DNA from: Priestia megaterium NBRC 15308 = ATCC 14581
Lineage (GTDB): Bacteria; Bacillota; Bacilli; Bacillales; Bacillaceae_H
Assembly: GCF_000832985.1 (NCBI RefSeq)
Contig: NZ_CP009920.1
Location: forward strand, 2,303,501-2,367,500
Direction: 5' to 3'
Length of the DNA: 64,000 nucleotides
A program made the position numbers and the translations under genes. The stretch's first letter is position 1; each line of letters opens with the position of its first letter. Of the stretch, positions 27,139-40,191 are shown piece by piece. The notes beneath the pieces are model-generated. The model searched no databases. It had not been told where the DNA came from and saw nothing but the letters and a program-made list of their open reading frames with translations.

Positions 27139-27150
27139 TTTTCATTTCTT

Positions 27151-27233
27151 GCGGGTGTGGCGGAATTGGCAGACGCGCTAGACTTAGGATCTAGTGTCTT
27201 TACGACGTGGGGGTTCAAGTCCCTTCACCCGCA
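27151..27233 (+). tRNA. tRNA-Leu (TAG)
   Basis: Class II tRNA, anticodon TAG (CTTAGGA), acceptor GCGGGTG / CACCCGC, discriminator A, no encoded CCA. Confidence 0.93.
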
Positions 27234-27255
27234 TCTTATTCATTTTATGTATTTA

Positions 27256-27341
<86 letters not shown>

Positions 27342-27362
27342 AAAAAACTTTTTAAAAAAGTG

Positions 27363-27391
27363 TTGACATAAGAAAATAGAAATGATATTAT
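27363..27391 (+). promoter_or_regulatory. sigma-A promoter of tRNA-Arg/Gly and the rRNA operon
   Basis: TTGACA (27363-27368), 17-bp spacer, TATTAT (27386-27391), inside the tRNA array. It separates the first nine tRNAs from the Arg-Gly-16S-23S-5S-Met-Asp part. Confidence 0.8.
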
Positions 27392-27431
27392 AATAAAGTC
27401 GCCAAAACAACGGCGGTAAACATCATAAGAA

Positions 27432-27508
27432 GCGCCCGTAGCTCAATTGGATAGAGCGTTTGACTACGGATCAAAAGGTTAGGGGTTCGACTCCTCTCGG
27501 GCGCGCCA
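27432..27508 (+). tRNA. tRNA-Arg (ACG)
   Basis: Anticodon ACG (CTACGGA), presumably read as ICG after deamination; CCA encoded. Confidence 0.95.
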
Positions 27509-27512
27509 TATT

Positions 27513-27586
27513 GCGGGTGTAGTTTAGTGGTAAAACCTCAGCCTTCCAAGCTGATGTCGTGAGTTCGATTCTCATCACCCGCTCCA
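27513..27586 (+). tRNA. tRNA-Gly (TCC)
   Basis: Anticodon TCC (CTTCCAA); acceptor GCGGGTG / CACCCGC; CCA encoded. It lies 81 nt before the 16S gene. Confidence 0.95.
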
Positions 27587-27592
27587 AATATA

Positions 27593-27667
27593 TTGAACTT
27601 TGAAAACTGAACAAAGCGACAAACGTCAACGTTAATTTTTATTTTTTAAATTGAGCAAGTCAAACAT
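27593..27667 (+). other. 16S rRNA leader, shared with the second rRNA operon
   Basis: The stretch from TTGAACTTTGAAAACTGAAC up to the 16S gene recurs at 63373-63446 with only a base or two changed near the AT-rich middle. It carries the leader half of the 16S processing stem. Confidence 0.8.
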
Positions 27668-32413
<4,746 letters not shown>

Positions 32414-32480
32414 AACTTTAAAAGCGTAAGCTTTACTCAGCAAACTGTTACCTAGTTTTGAGAGAACAATCTCATATAAA

Positions 32481-32598
32481 TGTCTAGTGATAATGGCAAA
32501 GAGGTCACACCCGTTCCCATACCGAACACGGAAGTTAAGCTCTTTAGCGCCGATGGTAGTTGGGACTTTGTCCCTGTGAGAGTAGGACATCGCTAGGC
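32481..32598 (+). rRNA. 5S ribosomal RNA
   Basis: About 118 nt with the core GAGGTCACACCCGTTCCCAT and closing stem GTCTAGTGAT / ATCGCTAGGC. Confidence 0.95.
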
Positions 32599-32622
32599 AT
32601 TTTTATTTTGCTTTTTTATCAT

Positions 32623-32699
<77 letters not shown>

Positions 32700-32703
32700 A
32701 CAT

Positions 32704-32779
32704 GGTCCCGTGGTGTAGCGGTTAACATGCCTGCCTGTCACGCAGGAGATCGCGGGTTCGATTCCCGTCGGGACCGCCA
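32704..32779 (+). tRNA. tRNA-Asp (GTC), second copy
   Basis: Identical to the copy at 26900-26975. Last gene of the rRNA transcription unit, before two terminators. Confidence 0.95.
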
Positions 32780-32789
32780 TGTTTTAGAA

Positions 32790-32818
32790 ACGAAACAATG
32801 TGTTTCGTCTTTTTTATT
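32790..32818 (+). terminator. first terminator of the rRNA-tRNA operon
   Basis: ACGAAACA / TGTTTCGT with a three-base loop, then CTTTTTTATT. Confidence 0.85.
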
Positions 32819-32849
32819 GTTTGAACCATTTTTATATAAAACTTTACCG

Positions 32850-32880
32850 TCCTTAGGAGCAATCCTAAGGAATTTTTTAT
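32850..32880 (+). terminator. second terminator after the rRNA-tRNA operon
   Basis: TCCTTAGGA, GCAA loop, TCCTAAGGA, then ATTTTTTAT. With the first terminator it makes a double stop before tsaE. Confidence 0.85.
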
Positions 32881-32999
32881 ATACAAAGAAATTTCCTTAT
32901 AGAATTGCGATGTTAAAGATTGTTGGATTTCTTACTGGATATGTATAGTCCACAACGTTTACAATATATATATACAGGTTGAAGTGAGGTTCTGAATGA

Positions 33000-33470
33000 A
33001 TGACAGAGATTAACGAATTTACGTTTATGTCTACGTCTCCTGATGAAACTAATCAGCTGGCTGCTCGTCTAGCAACTTTATTAGAAGCTGGTGACGTGCT
33101 GCTGCTTGAAGGCGATTTGGGAGCTGGAAAGACAACATTCACAAAAAGTTTAGCTAAAGGATTAGGAATTGAACGCAATGTGAATAGCCCGACATTTACG
33201 ATCATTAAAGAATACAAAAGCGGTCGCCTTCCTCTTTATCATATGGATGTGTACCGTCTAGGGGATGAATTTGAAGACCTAGGGTTCGATGAGTATTTTG
33301 AAGGAGATGGCGTGACGGTCGTGGAGTGGGCTCATCTGATTGAAGAGCAGCTTCCTAATGAATATATTCAAATCAATATTTACCATGAAAACGAAACGAC
33401 TCGTAAAATCCTTGTAAAAGCGATAGGGAGTCGGTACGTTGAAATATGTAAGGAGCTTTTTAAAAGATGA
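33000..33470 (+). CDS. tsaE: tRNA t6A ATPase subunit TsaE
   Basis: P-loop ATPase that resets the TsaB-TsaD complex in making N6-threonylcarbamoyladenosine at position 37 of ANN-decoding tRNAs. The 156 residues carry GDLGAGKTTFTKSLAKGLG (Walker A) and the downstream VEWAHLIEEQLP. ATG 33000 follows GAAGTGAGG. First gene of tsaE-tsaB-rimI-tsaD; thiL, which precedes it in B. subtilis, is not in the short gap after the tRNAs. Confidence 0.94.
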   Translation: MTEINEFTFMSTSPDETNQLAARLATLLEAGDVLLLEGDLGAGKTTFTKSLAKGLGIERNVNSPTFTIIKEYKSGRLPLYHMDVYRLGDEFEDLGFDEYFEGDGVTVVEWAHLIEEQLPNEYIQINIYHENETTRKILVKAIGSRYVEICKELFKR

Positions 33471-34165
33471 AAATGTTAGCCATTGATACATCCAATTTTG
33501 TCATGGGTGTTGCTGTCGTTGAAGAAAACAAAGTAATTGGAGAAATTATTACGAATCTAAAAAAGAATCACTCCGTTCGTGTGATGAACGCTGTGGAATC
33601 TTTGTTAAAGGACTGTGATATTGCGCCAAGCGAGCTAGACCGCGTTGTAGTGGCGCACGGTCCTGGGTCTTATACAGGTGTACGCATTGGCGTTACCATT
33701 GCCAAGACACTTGCTTGGACTTTAAATATTCCTTTAATAGGTGTATCTAGCCTTGAGGCACTAGCAGCAAACGGTCGCTATTTTGATGGGTATATTGCTC
33801 CGTTATTTGATGCGCGCCGTCAACAGCTTTATACAGGACTATATGAATGGAATAACGAACGAAGTCTTCTAGAAGTTGAAAGTGATCGACTTGTTATTAA
33901 TAAGGACTGGGCGGAACATTTAAAGTCATACAACAAACCTATTTTATTCATAGGCAATGATCTTCCTATGCATGAAGAGACGTTAAAAGAAGTGCTGGGT
34001 GAACAAGCTGTATTTGCCCATGTTCAGCAGTTTAATCCAAGACCAAGTGAATTGGCTTTCTTAGGAATAAAGAAAGAGCCGCAGTCTGTGCATACTTTTG
34101 TTCCGAACTACATTCGTTTAGCTGAAGCGGAAGCCAACTGGCTTGCTTCACAGCAAAAAGGATAA
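33467..34165 (+). CDS. tsaB: tRNA t6A subunit TsaB
   Basis: A 232-residue ASKHA-fold partner of TsaD (formerly YdiC/YeaZ). MLAIDTSNFVMGVAVVE at the N-terminus, AHGPGSYTGVRIGVTIAKTL in the middle. The start overlaps the tsaE stop in ATGA, showing coupling. Confidence 0.94.
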   Translation: MKMLAIDTSNFVMGVAVVEENKVIGEIITNLKKNHSVRVMNAVESLLKDCDIAPSELDRVVVAHGPGSYTGVRIGVTIAKTLAWTLNIPLIGVSSLEALAANGRYFDGYIAPLFDARRQQLYTGLYEWNNERSLLEVESDRLVINKDWAEHLKSYNKPILFIGNDLPMHEETLKEVLGEQAVFAHVQQFNPRPSELAFLGIKKEPQSVHTFVPNYIRLAEAEANWLASQQKG

Positions 34166-34179
34166 AAGAAGGTATAAAC

Positions 34180-34629
34180 ATGAAACTAACAATTAAGTTT
34201 CGCTTAATGGAAGTTAAAGATATTGATCAAGTAGTGAAAATCGAAGAGAAGTCTTTTACGACACCTTGGAGTTCAGAAGCGTTTCAAAATGAGTTAACCA
34301 ATAATCAATTTTCAACTTACATTGTGATGGAAGAAGGAGAAAATATTATTGGGTATTGCGGAACGTGGATTGTTATTGACGAAGCACATGTAACCAACAT
34401 TGCCCTATTGCCAGACTACCGAGGTAAGGGACTCGGTGAATTGCTGCTGCGCAACGTGATGGACGTTCTTCGAAAACTAGGTGCTGCGTCAATGACATTA
34501 GAAGTTAGGGTATCTAATCATATTGCACAATCATTGTATCAAAAGCTAGGTTTTAAACCTGGAGGTATTCGTAAGAATTATTATTCTGATAACAATGAGG
34601 ATGCATTAGTTATGTGGGTGAATTTATGA
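34180..34629 (+). CDS. rimI: ribosomal protein S18-alanine N-acetyltransferase RimI
   Basis: A 149-residue GNAT acetyltransferase with the acetyl-CoA site [19 protein letters not shown] and the C-terminal [17 protein letters not shown]. Family role: N-terminal acetylation of S18, or more broadly protein acetylation. It lies between tsaB and tsaD, as in B. subtilis (ydiD). Confidence 0.9.
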   Translation: MKLTIKFRLMEVKDIDQVVKIEEKSFTTPWSSEAFQNELTNNQFSTYIVMEEGENIIGYCGTWIVIDEAHVTNIALLPDYRGKGLGELLLRNVMDVLRKLGAASMTLEVRVSNHIAQSLYQKLGFKPGGIRKNYYSDNNEDALVMWVNL

Positions 34630-35642
34630 GTGAAAATCAATTAATTTTAGCATTAGAAACAAGCTGTGATGAGACAGCAGCGGCCGTGATTCGAAACGGT
34701 CATGAAATTGTAGCCAATGTGGTGGCATCACAAATAGAAAGCCATAAACGATTTGGCGGTGTCGTACCGGAGATTGCATCTCGTCATCATGTGGAACAAA
34801 TTACGGTAGTAGTTGAAGAAACTTTAAATCAAGCGAACTTGACGTTTGCAGATATTGATGCAATAGCTGTAACGGAAGGACCTGGGCTTGTGGGAGCACT
34901 TCTTATTGGCGTAAATGCAGCCAAAGCGCTAGCATTTGCGCATCAAAAGCCATTAATTGGTGTTCATCATATTGCAGGACATATTTATGCAAATCAGTTA
35001 ATCAAAAAATTAGAATTCCCGCTTTTATCGCTAGTTGTATCTGGAGGGCATACGGAGCTTGTATACATGGAAAGTCACGGTCAGTTTAAAGTAATTGGTG
35101 AAACGAGAGATGATGCAGCAGGAGAAGCCTACGATAAAGTAGCCCGCACGTTAAACCTTCCATATCCAGGTGGACCGCATATTGACCGCCTTGCACATGA
35201 AGGAGAGCCATTAATTGATTTGCCGCGTGCTTGGCTAGAAGAAGGATCCTATGATTTTAGTTTCAGTGGGTTAAAATCAGCAGTTATTAACACTGTCCAC
35301 AACGCGAAGCAAAAAGGTGAAGAAATTCTTCCACAAACGCTTGCTGCTAGCTTTCAAGCGAGTGTTATTGATGTGTTAGTAACTAAAACGGTTAAAGCTG
35401 CAAAGGAATATAACGTTAAGCAAGTGTTAGTAGCAGGAGGAGTTGCTGCTAATAAAGGACTTAGAGCAGCGCTAGAAGAGGCATTTGTACCATTATCAAA
35501 CATTGAGCTTATTATCCCGCCGCTGTCTCTATGCACGGATAATGCCGCAATGATTGGAGCAGCGGCAAGTGTACGATTTGCTCAAGGAAAACGCTCAGAT
35601 ATGTCATTAAACGCAAACCCCGGTTTAGACTTGGAAGAGTAA
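34626..35642 (+). CDS. tsaD: tRNA threonylcarbamoyl transferase TsaD
   Basis: Transfers threonylcarbamoyl to A37. The 338 residues have [13 protein letters not shown], the metal site [10 protein letters not shown] (HxxxH), [10 protein letters not shown], and [13 protein letters not shown] use ATG 34626, which overlaps the rimI stop; the in-frame GTG at 34614 is inside rimI and less likely. Last gene of the t6A operon. Confidence 0.95.
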   Translation: MSENQLILALETSCDETAAAVIRNGHEIVANVVASQIESHKRFGGVVPEIASRHHVEQITVVVEETLNQANLTFADIDAIAVTEGPGLVGALLIGVNAAKALAFAHQKPLIGVHHIAGHIYANQLIKKLEFPLLSLVVSGGHTELVYMESHGQFKVIGETRDDAAGEAYDKVARTLNLPYPGGPHIDRLAHEGEPLIDLPRAWLEEGSYDFSFSGLKSAVINTVHNAKQKGEEILPQTLAASFQASVIDVLVTKTVKAAKEYNVKQVLVAGGVAANKGLRAALEEAFVPLSNIELIIPPLSLCTDNAAMIGAAASVRFAQGKRSDMSLNANPGLDLEE

Positions 35643-35643
35643 G

Positions 35644-35678
35644 AGACGAGTGAGATTTATTTCTCATTCGTCTTTTTT
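35644..35678 (+). terminator. intrinsic terminator after tsaD
   Basis: AGACGAGTGAGA / TCTCATTCGTCT followed by TTTTTT; one G-U pair. Confidence 0.88.
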
Positions 35679-35693
35679 GTGGGTAAAAATAAT

Positions 35694-35837
35694 TTATCAA
35701 CAATATTCAATAAATTTAGAATTGCCTGTGGATAATTATGTGGAAAAGTCCGTGTACTCAGTACACGGACATGTTATCAACAAGTTTTAATTATGAAAAT
35801 CAGACAGATATCCACTATTTATTCACATAGTGGATAA
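35694..35837. other. cluster of DnaA boxes between tsaD and ydiF
   Basis: Within 144 bp lie one perfect DnaA box (TGTGGATAA, 35727-35735, minus strand) and four with one mismatch to TTATCCACA: TTATCAACA at 35694 and 35774 (plus strand), TGTGGAAAA at 35739 and AGTGGATAA at 35829 (minus strand). A perfect inverted repeat, GTCCGTGTACT / AGTACACGGAC (35749-35771), sits in the middle, and TATCCACTAT / ATAGTGGATA (35809-35836) at the end. This resembles the non-origin DnaA-box clusters of B. subtilis, one of which I recall in this same intergenic region. Confidence 0.65.
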
Positions 35838-35896
35838 AGCTTGTTCTAAAGGGCACGAACAAGTAAATAGGGCGAATAAATACGAAAAAATACAGG

Positions 35897-37831
35897 CTAT
35901 TCTTCTAGAAGCAGCTGTAATTCTTCCCACTCTTCCATTAATGTGGATAACTGTGAAGAAATTTTTTCATTTTCACCGTTCAATCTTGATACTTCTTCGT
36001 GGTTTTGATAAATTTCAGGATCACAAAGAAGTTCTTCATTCTCCGCTTGTGCGGCTTCTAATTTGTTTACTTCAGTTTCAATTTCTTCAATTCGGCGCGT
36101 TCGCTGCCTCATCAATTTCTTTTGTTCTTTATCTTGTTTATAGGACTGTTTATCTACTTTTACCGTACGTTCTTCGTTTGCTTTTATATTTTCTAATTCT
36201 TTGATTTCCTCTATTTCTGCTTTCTTTTCGACATAATAGTCATAATCTCCAAGAAATTCTTCTACCCCTTCAGGAGATAGCTCTGCTATTTTGTTTGCAA
36301 TACGATTAATAAAATAACGGTCATGTGAAACAAATAATAGAGTCCCTGGGTAATCAATTAATGCATTCTCGAGTACTTGTTTGCTATCTAAATCAAGATG
36401 GTTAGTAGGTTCATCTAAAATTAAGAAATTAGCTTTTTGAAGCATAAGCTTCGAAAGAGCCAAACGTGCTTTTTCACCACCGCTAAGCGTCGAAACGATT
36501 TTCAGTACATCATCACCTGAAAACAGAAAATTTCCAAGCGCTGTACGAATTTCTTTTTCAGGTTTGGATGGGTAGTCATCCCAAAGCTCATTTAAAACGG
36601 TTTTATTAGAAGTTAAATTAGCTTGCTCTTGGTCGTAATAACCAACCATTACGTTTGAGCCAAAAGAAATGGTTCCAGTCTTGAAGCTTAGTTTATCCAC
36701 AATACCTTTTAATAACGTAGATTTCCCAACTCCATTAGGGCCAACCAATGCAAGGCTTTCACCTTTTTTAATCCGAAGGTTTGCCTCTTGGACGACGTAT
36801 TTGTGTTCATCATATCCGATAGACACGTTTTCGAGATTTAAGACTTCATTTCCGCTTTGACGCTCAATTTCAAACGAAAAACTAGCTGATTTTTCGCCTT
36901 CGTTAGGTCGATTTATTAACTCTATTCGATCGAGCTGTTTCCGTCTGCTTTGCGCACGTTTTGTAGTCGATGCGCGGGCGATATTTCGCTGAATAAAATC
37001 ATTCAGTTTTGCGACTTCATCTTGCTGCTTTTCGTACTGACGCAACTCTTTTTCATATCGCTCTGCTTTTTGTACAAGGTATTTAGAGTAGTTGCCCGTG
37101 TACTTGACCGTTGTTTTTTTTGTGACTTCATACACTTGATTTACGACTTTATCAAGGAAGTAACGATCGTGTGAAACAATTAAAATAGCTCCTTCATACC
37201 CTTGCAGAAACTGTTCCAGCCATGCTAAAGTTTCAATATCTAAGTGGTTGGTAGGCTCATCCAGAATAAGCAAGTCTGGCTTTGTTAAAAGCAGTTTTGC
37301 AAGAGCCAAGCGCGTTTTTTGTCCACCGCTCAAGGAGGAAATAGGGGTGCTATAGTCAAAGTTTGAAAAACGGAAACCGTGAAGAATAGATCGTGTATCC
37401 GCTTCATATTGATAGCCGCCTAAATCTTTGAACGTTACTTGAAGCTGATCGTACTCTTTGGTTAGTTTTTCGTATTGAACTGAATCATTAAAAATGTCTG
37501 GATCGCCCATCTTCGTTTCAAGCGTACGTAATTCTTTTTCCATCTTCTTTAATGGAGCAAAGACCGTCATCATTTCTTCCCATATGGAGAGTGTTGACTC
37601 AAGAACTGTATCTTGTCCCATATAATCAATGGAAACACCTTTAGGTTTAATAATTTCTCCGCTGTCATAAGAAAGCTGCTCAGCAATAATTTTTAATAAA
37701 GTTGATTTACCAGCACCGTTTCGTCCCACTAGGGCAATGCGGTCTTTTGATTGTACTTCTAACTTTATATTCGATAAAATGGGTTCTGCCCCATAGTATT
37801 TTGTAATACCGTTCAATTGTAGAATAATCAT
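35897..37831 (-). CDS. ydiF: ABC-F family ATPase YdiF
   Basis: A 644-residue soluble protein with two ABC domains (Walker A GRNGAGKST near 38 and GPNGVGKST in the second; signatures SSLSGGQKTRLAL and STLSGGEKARLAL; both with LDEPTNHLD). The linker between the domains and the charged coiled-coil tail (about 545-644) are typical of ribosome-associated ABC-F proteins. Its exact role is unknown. It faces tsaD convergently, with the DnaA-box cluster between them. Confidence 0.93.
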   Translation of the reverse strand: MIILQLNGITKYYGAEPILSNIKLEVQSKDRIALVGRNGAGKSTLLKIIAEQLSYDSGEIIKPKGVSIDYMGQDTVLESTLSIWEEMMTVFAPLKKMEKELRTLETKMGDPDIFNDSVQYEKLTKEYDQLQVTFKDLGGYQYEADTRSILHGFRFSNFDYSTPISSLSGGQKTRLALAKLLLTKPDLLILDEPTNHLDIETLAWLEQFLQGYEGAILIVSHDRYFLDKVVNQVYEVTKKTTVKYTGNYSKYLVQKAERYEKELRQYEKQQDEVAKLNDFIQRNIARASTTKRAQSRRKQLDRIELINRPNEGEKSASFSFEIERQSGNEVLNLENVSIGYDEHKYVVQEANLRIKKGESLALVGPNGVGKSTLLKGIVDKLSFKTGTISFGSNVMVGYYDQEQANLTSNKTVLNELWDDYPSKPEKEIRTALGNFLFSGDDVLKIVSTLSGGEKARLALSKLMLQKANFLILDEPTNHLDLDSKQVLENALIDYPGTLLFVSHDRYFINRIANKIAELSPEGVEEFLGDYDYYVEKKAEIEEIKELENIKANEERTVKVDKQSYKQDKEQKKLMRQRTRRIEEIETEVNKLEAAQAENEELLCDPEIYQNHEEVSRLNGENEKISSQLSTLMEEWEELQLLLEE

Positions 37832-37969
37832 TTTTTCACCTCTAGTAGTATATCCATAGTGTATTTTAACATATTTTCAACTACAAGTTCTTCCTACAAG
37901 CGTTTGTAATTTGTAGAGGGACAAGGACAAATGATGAAGCGAATGTTTTGATTCATGAAATAAAATGAT

Positions 37970-37999
37970 TTTACCTGCACATTTTATACAGGATACTAT
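37970..37999 (+). promoter_or_regulatory. candidate promoter upstream of rex
   Basis: TTTACC (37970-37975), 18-bp spacer, TACTAT (37994-37999). A start near 38006 would begin the RNA just before the first hairpin of the candidate structured leader. Confidence 0.45.
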
Positions 38000-38006
38000 G
38001 TTAAAA

Positions 38007-38148
38007 TAAGAGATAAGTGCATCTCTGAACTTATATATGATGGATGTAGAAAACCCGTCATGACTAACAAACGGATCCTTTGAAGGGCTAATTGCTTCGT
38101 TCTAACTACCGACTTTAAGTAGTGCTGGATAGCCAAAAGGAGTCGGGG
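38007..38148 (+). ncRNA. candidate structured leader RNA with SD-sequestering pseudoknot
   Basis: Hand folding gives P1 ATAAGT/ACTTAT (38013-18, 38029-34), P2 ATGATGG/CCGTCAT (38037-43, 38055-61), P3 GGCTA/TAGCC (38086-90, 38130-34) and P4 ACTAC/GTAGT (38105-109, 38119-123). The P4 loop CGACTTT (38110-116) can pair with GGAGTCG (38139-145), which contains the Shine-Dalgarno of a 25-codon ORF at 38150. An alternative hairpin AGAGA/TCTCT competes with P1. I do not recognise a riboswitch class. Pairings were found by eye and may be chance. Confidence 0.35.
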
Positions 38149-38149
38149 T

Positions 38150-38227
38150 ATGAAGCGGAGTATATATAAAACAAGAGAAAAGAGAGAGAATTGGAAGCGC
38201 TACCTCGGAGCGGTTGAGGCTTTGTGA
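38150..38227 (+). CDS. 25-codon ORF before rex (possible leader peptide)
   Basis: AAAAGGAG seven bases before ATG 38150 opens a reading frame of 25 codons rich in Lys/Arg: MKRSIYKTREKRENWKRYLG then AVEAL. It ends 62 nt before the rex start. No similarity is recognised. Its ribosome binding site is the 3' strand of the proposed pseudoknot. It could be a regulatory uORF, a small basic protein, or chance. Confidence 0.35.
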   Translation: MKRSIYKTREKRENWKRYLGAVEAL

Positions 38228-38289
38228 AAGGTAATGCAATATGACTTGAAAATGTTAGTAATGACATACATGAACTGAGGGGGTACAAC

Positions 38290-38928
38290 GTGAACACTGA
38301 ACAATTAAAAATACCACAAGCAACGGCTAAACGATTGCCGCTTTATTATCGTTTTTTAAAAAACTTGCATGCTTCTGGTAAACAGCGTGTTTCGTCAGCG
38401 GAGTTAAGTGAGGCAGTGAAAGTTGATTCTGCTACTATTCGTCGGGATTTTTCTTACTTTGGAGCATTAGGGAAAAAGGGATACGGCTACAATGTAAATT
38501 ATTTACTTACATTTTTCCGTAAAACGTTAGACCAAGATGAAGTAACGAAAGTAGCACTGATTGGCGTAGGGAATCTGGGAACGGCCTTTTTAAATTATAA
38601 TTTTATTAAAAATAATAACACCAAAATTGAGTGCGCTTTTGATGTGATAGAAGATAAAGTCGGTACAAAAGTAGGCGACGTGCCGGTTTATCACCTTGAC
38701 CAATTGGAAGATTATATGAGTGATGATATCTCAGTGGCGATTTTAACCGTTCCTGCCACTGTGGCTCAGCAAATTACCGATCGTTTAGTGAATTGCGGAA
38801 TTAAAGGGATTTTAAACTTCACTCCTGCACGCTTAAACGTACCGGATGAGATTCGACTGCATCATATTGATCTGGCTGTAGAATTACAGTCGCTTGTCTA
38901 CTTTTTGAAAAATTATCCTGTTGAATAA
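38290..38928 (+). CDS. rex: redox-sensing transcriptional repressor Rex
   Basis: Senses the NADH/NAD+ ratio and represses fermentation and anaerobic respiration genes. The 212 residues have an N-terminal winged helix ([23 protein letters not shown]) and a Rossmann domain with [14 protein letters not shown]. Start GTG 38290 follows GAGGGGG. Close match to the B. subtilis protein; moaC, which precedes rex there, is missing here. Confidence 0.96.
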   Translation: MNTEQLKIPQATAKRLPLYYRFLKNLHASGKQRVSSAELSEAVKVDSATIRRDFSYFGALGKKGYGYNVNYLLTFFRKTLDQDEVTKVALIGVGNLGTAFLNYNFIKNNNTKIECAFDVIEDKVGTKVGDVPVYHLDQLEDYMSDDISVAILTVPATVAQQITDRLVNCGIKGILNFTPARLNVPDEIRLHHIDLAVELQSLVYFLKNYPVE

Positions 38929-38981
38929 GATGGACTGTGTTACGATTTCCTTAAGTCTAAATTAATAAGGAGAGTGGGAAT

Positions 38982-39167
38982 ATGGGGATTGGAGCAGGTA
39001 GTTGGATTATTATTGCGATTGTAGCACTGCTTATTTTTGGACCGAAACGGTTACCGGAGCTAGGAAGATCAGTCGGGCAAACGCTTAGAGAGTTTAAGCA
39101 TGCCGCTAGCGGTGCATCAGAAGATCGTGAAAAAGATAAACAGCGTCAAGTAGATGACAAAGAGTAA
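38982..39167 (+). CDS. tatAy: twin-arginine translocase subunit TatA
   Basis: A 61-residue single-span protein with the family FGPKRLPELGRSVGQTLREFK (membrane helix, hinge, amphipathic helix) and a charged tail. With the adjacent TatC it forms a minimal Gram-positive Tat system; position after rex matches tatAy of B. subtilis. RBS AAGGAGAG. Confidence 0.94.
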   Translation: MGIGAGSWIIIAIVALLIFGPKRLPELGRSVGQTLREFKHAASGASEDREKDKQRQVDDKE

Positions 39168-39182
39168 AAGGGTGATCATAGT

Positions 39183-39938
39183 ATGACCGAACAAGAAATG
39201 TCAATATATGATCATATAGGAGAGCTGCGAAAACGCATTTTAATTGTTTTATTTTTCTTTGTCATTGCCACAATTGGCGGCTTTTTTATAGCGGATAAGG
39301 TTATTGTCTATTTACAGCATGCTGATGAGGCAAAAAATTTAACGATGAATGCATTTAGGCTAACAGATCCAGTTAAGATTTATATGCAGTTTGCTGTTAT
39401 TATCGGCTGTGTACTTGCAGCTCCTGTTGCACTGTATCAACTTTGGGCATTTGTTAGTCCTGGTTTATATGAAAAAGAGCGTAAGGTAACGCTTGGATAT
39501 ATTCCTGTTTCCATTTTTCTCTTTATCGGCGGTGTCTCTTTTTCTTATTTTGTGTTGTTTCCATTTGTCGTCGATTTTATGACGCGGGTTTCCGATGAGC
39601 TGAATGTAAACCAAGTGATTGGCATTAATGAATACTTTTCTTTTTTAATGCAGCTCACACTGCCTTTTGGCCTGTTGTTTCAGCTTCCTGTCGTCGTCAT
39701 GTTTTTGACGCGATTAGGAATTATAACGCCTATGTTTTTATCTCAAATTCGAAAGTATGCCTATTTCGTACTGCTAGTTATTGCCGCACTGATTACACCA
39801 CCGGAATTGCTCTCGCACATGATGGTGACAGTGCCGCTCTTAATTTTGTATGAAATCAGCATCATTATTTCCCGCATTTCGTATCGCAAAGTGTTAAAGG
39901 CAAGGGCAGAGCAAGAAAGAGAAGATGTTAGTATGTAA
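39183..39938 (+). CDS. tatCy: twin-arginine translocase subunit TatC
   Basis: A 251-residue six-span receptor for twin-arginine signal peptides. N-terminal IYDHIGELRKRILIVLFFF, LYQLWAFVSPGLYEKERK and FGLLFQLPVVVMFLTRLG are typical. It follows tatA by 15 nt and ends at a bidirectional terminator. Confidence 0.95.
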   Translation: MTEQEMSIYDHIGELRKRILIVLFFFVIATIGGFFIADKVIVYLQHADEAKNLTMNAFRLTDPVKIYMQFAVIIGCVLAAPVALYQLWAFVSPGLYEKERKVTLGYIPVSIFLFIGGVSFSYFVLFPFVVDFMTRVSDELNVNQVIGINEYFSFLMQLTLPFGLLFQLPVVVMFLTRLGIITPMFLSQIRKYAYFVLLVIAALITPPELLSHMMVTVPLLILYEISIIISRISYRKVLKARAEQEREDVSM

Positions 39939-39967
39939 AAAAACCACTGAAACAGTGGTTTTTTTAT
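39937..39967. terminator. bidirectional terminator between tatCy and ydiK
   Basis: AAAAAAACCACTG / CAGTGGTTTTTTT with a three-base loop, at the end of both convergent units. Confidence 0.9.
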
Positions 39968-40191
39968 TTAGATGAATCATCTTGATTTTTATATTGCTGC
40001 TGCAACTTTTTAACTTTATAGTGCAAGATAAAAATGCGAACCGCAAATCTGAAATCGAATGCGGCTACGAGTGCAAATAAGATCGTAGGGAAGTTCCACA
40101 CGGTTTCCTGAGCATTTTGAATAGCCAGGTAGGTGAATAAAATCCCCATAATAATATAAATAAACCCTCGTGTTAAAGGGATATTCTTCAT
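39964..40191 (-). CDS. ydiK: YdiK-like small membrane protein (DUF4305)
   Basis: A 75-residue protein with two hydrophobic segments (about 8-27 and 32-54) and a polar tail. It overlaps ydiL by 4 nt. Same place and size class as B. subtilis ydiK. No function is known. Confidence 0.8.
   Translation of the reverse strand: MKNIPLTRGFIYIIMGILFTYLAIQNAQETVWNFPTILFALVAAFDFRFAVRIFILHYKVKKLQQQYKNQDDSSK

Noticed and set aside
35830..36204. 124-codon frame on the plus strand opposite the end of ydiF
   Set aside because: It is antisense to conserved ydiF coding sequence, with no good ribosome binding site.
38221..38245. Possible Rex operator (TTGTGAA half-site) before rex
   Set aside because: Only one half-site is present; the matching TTCACAA is absent.
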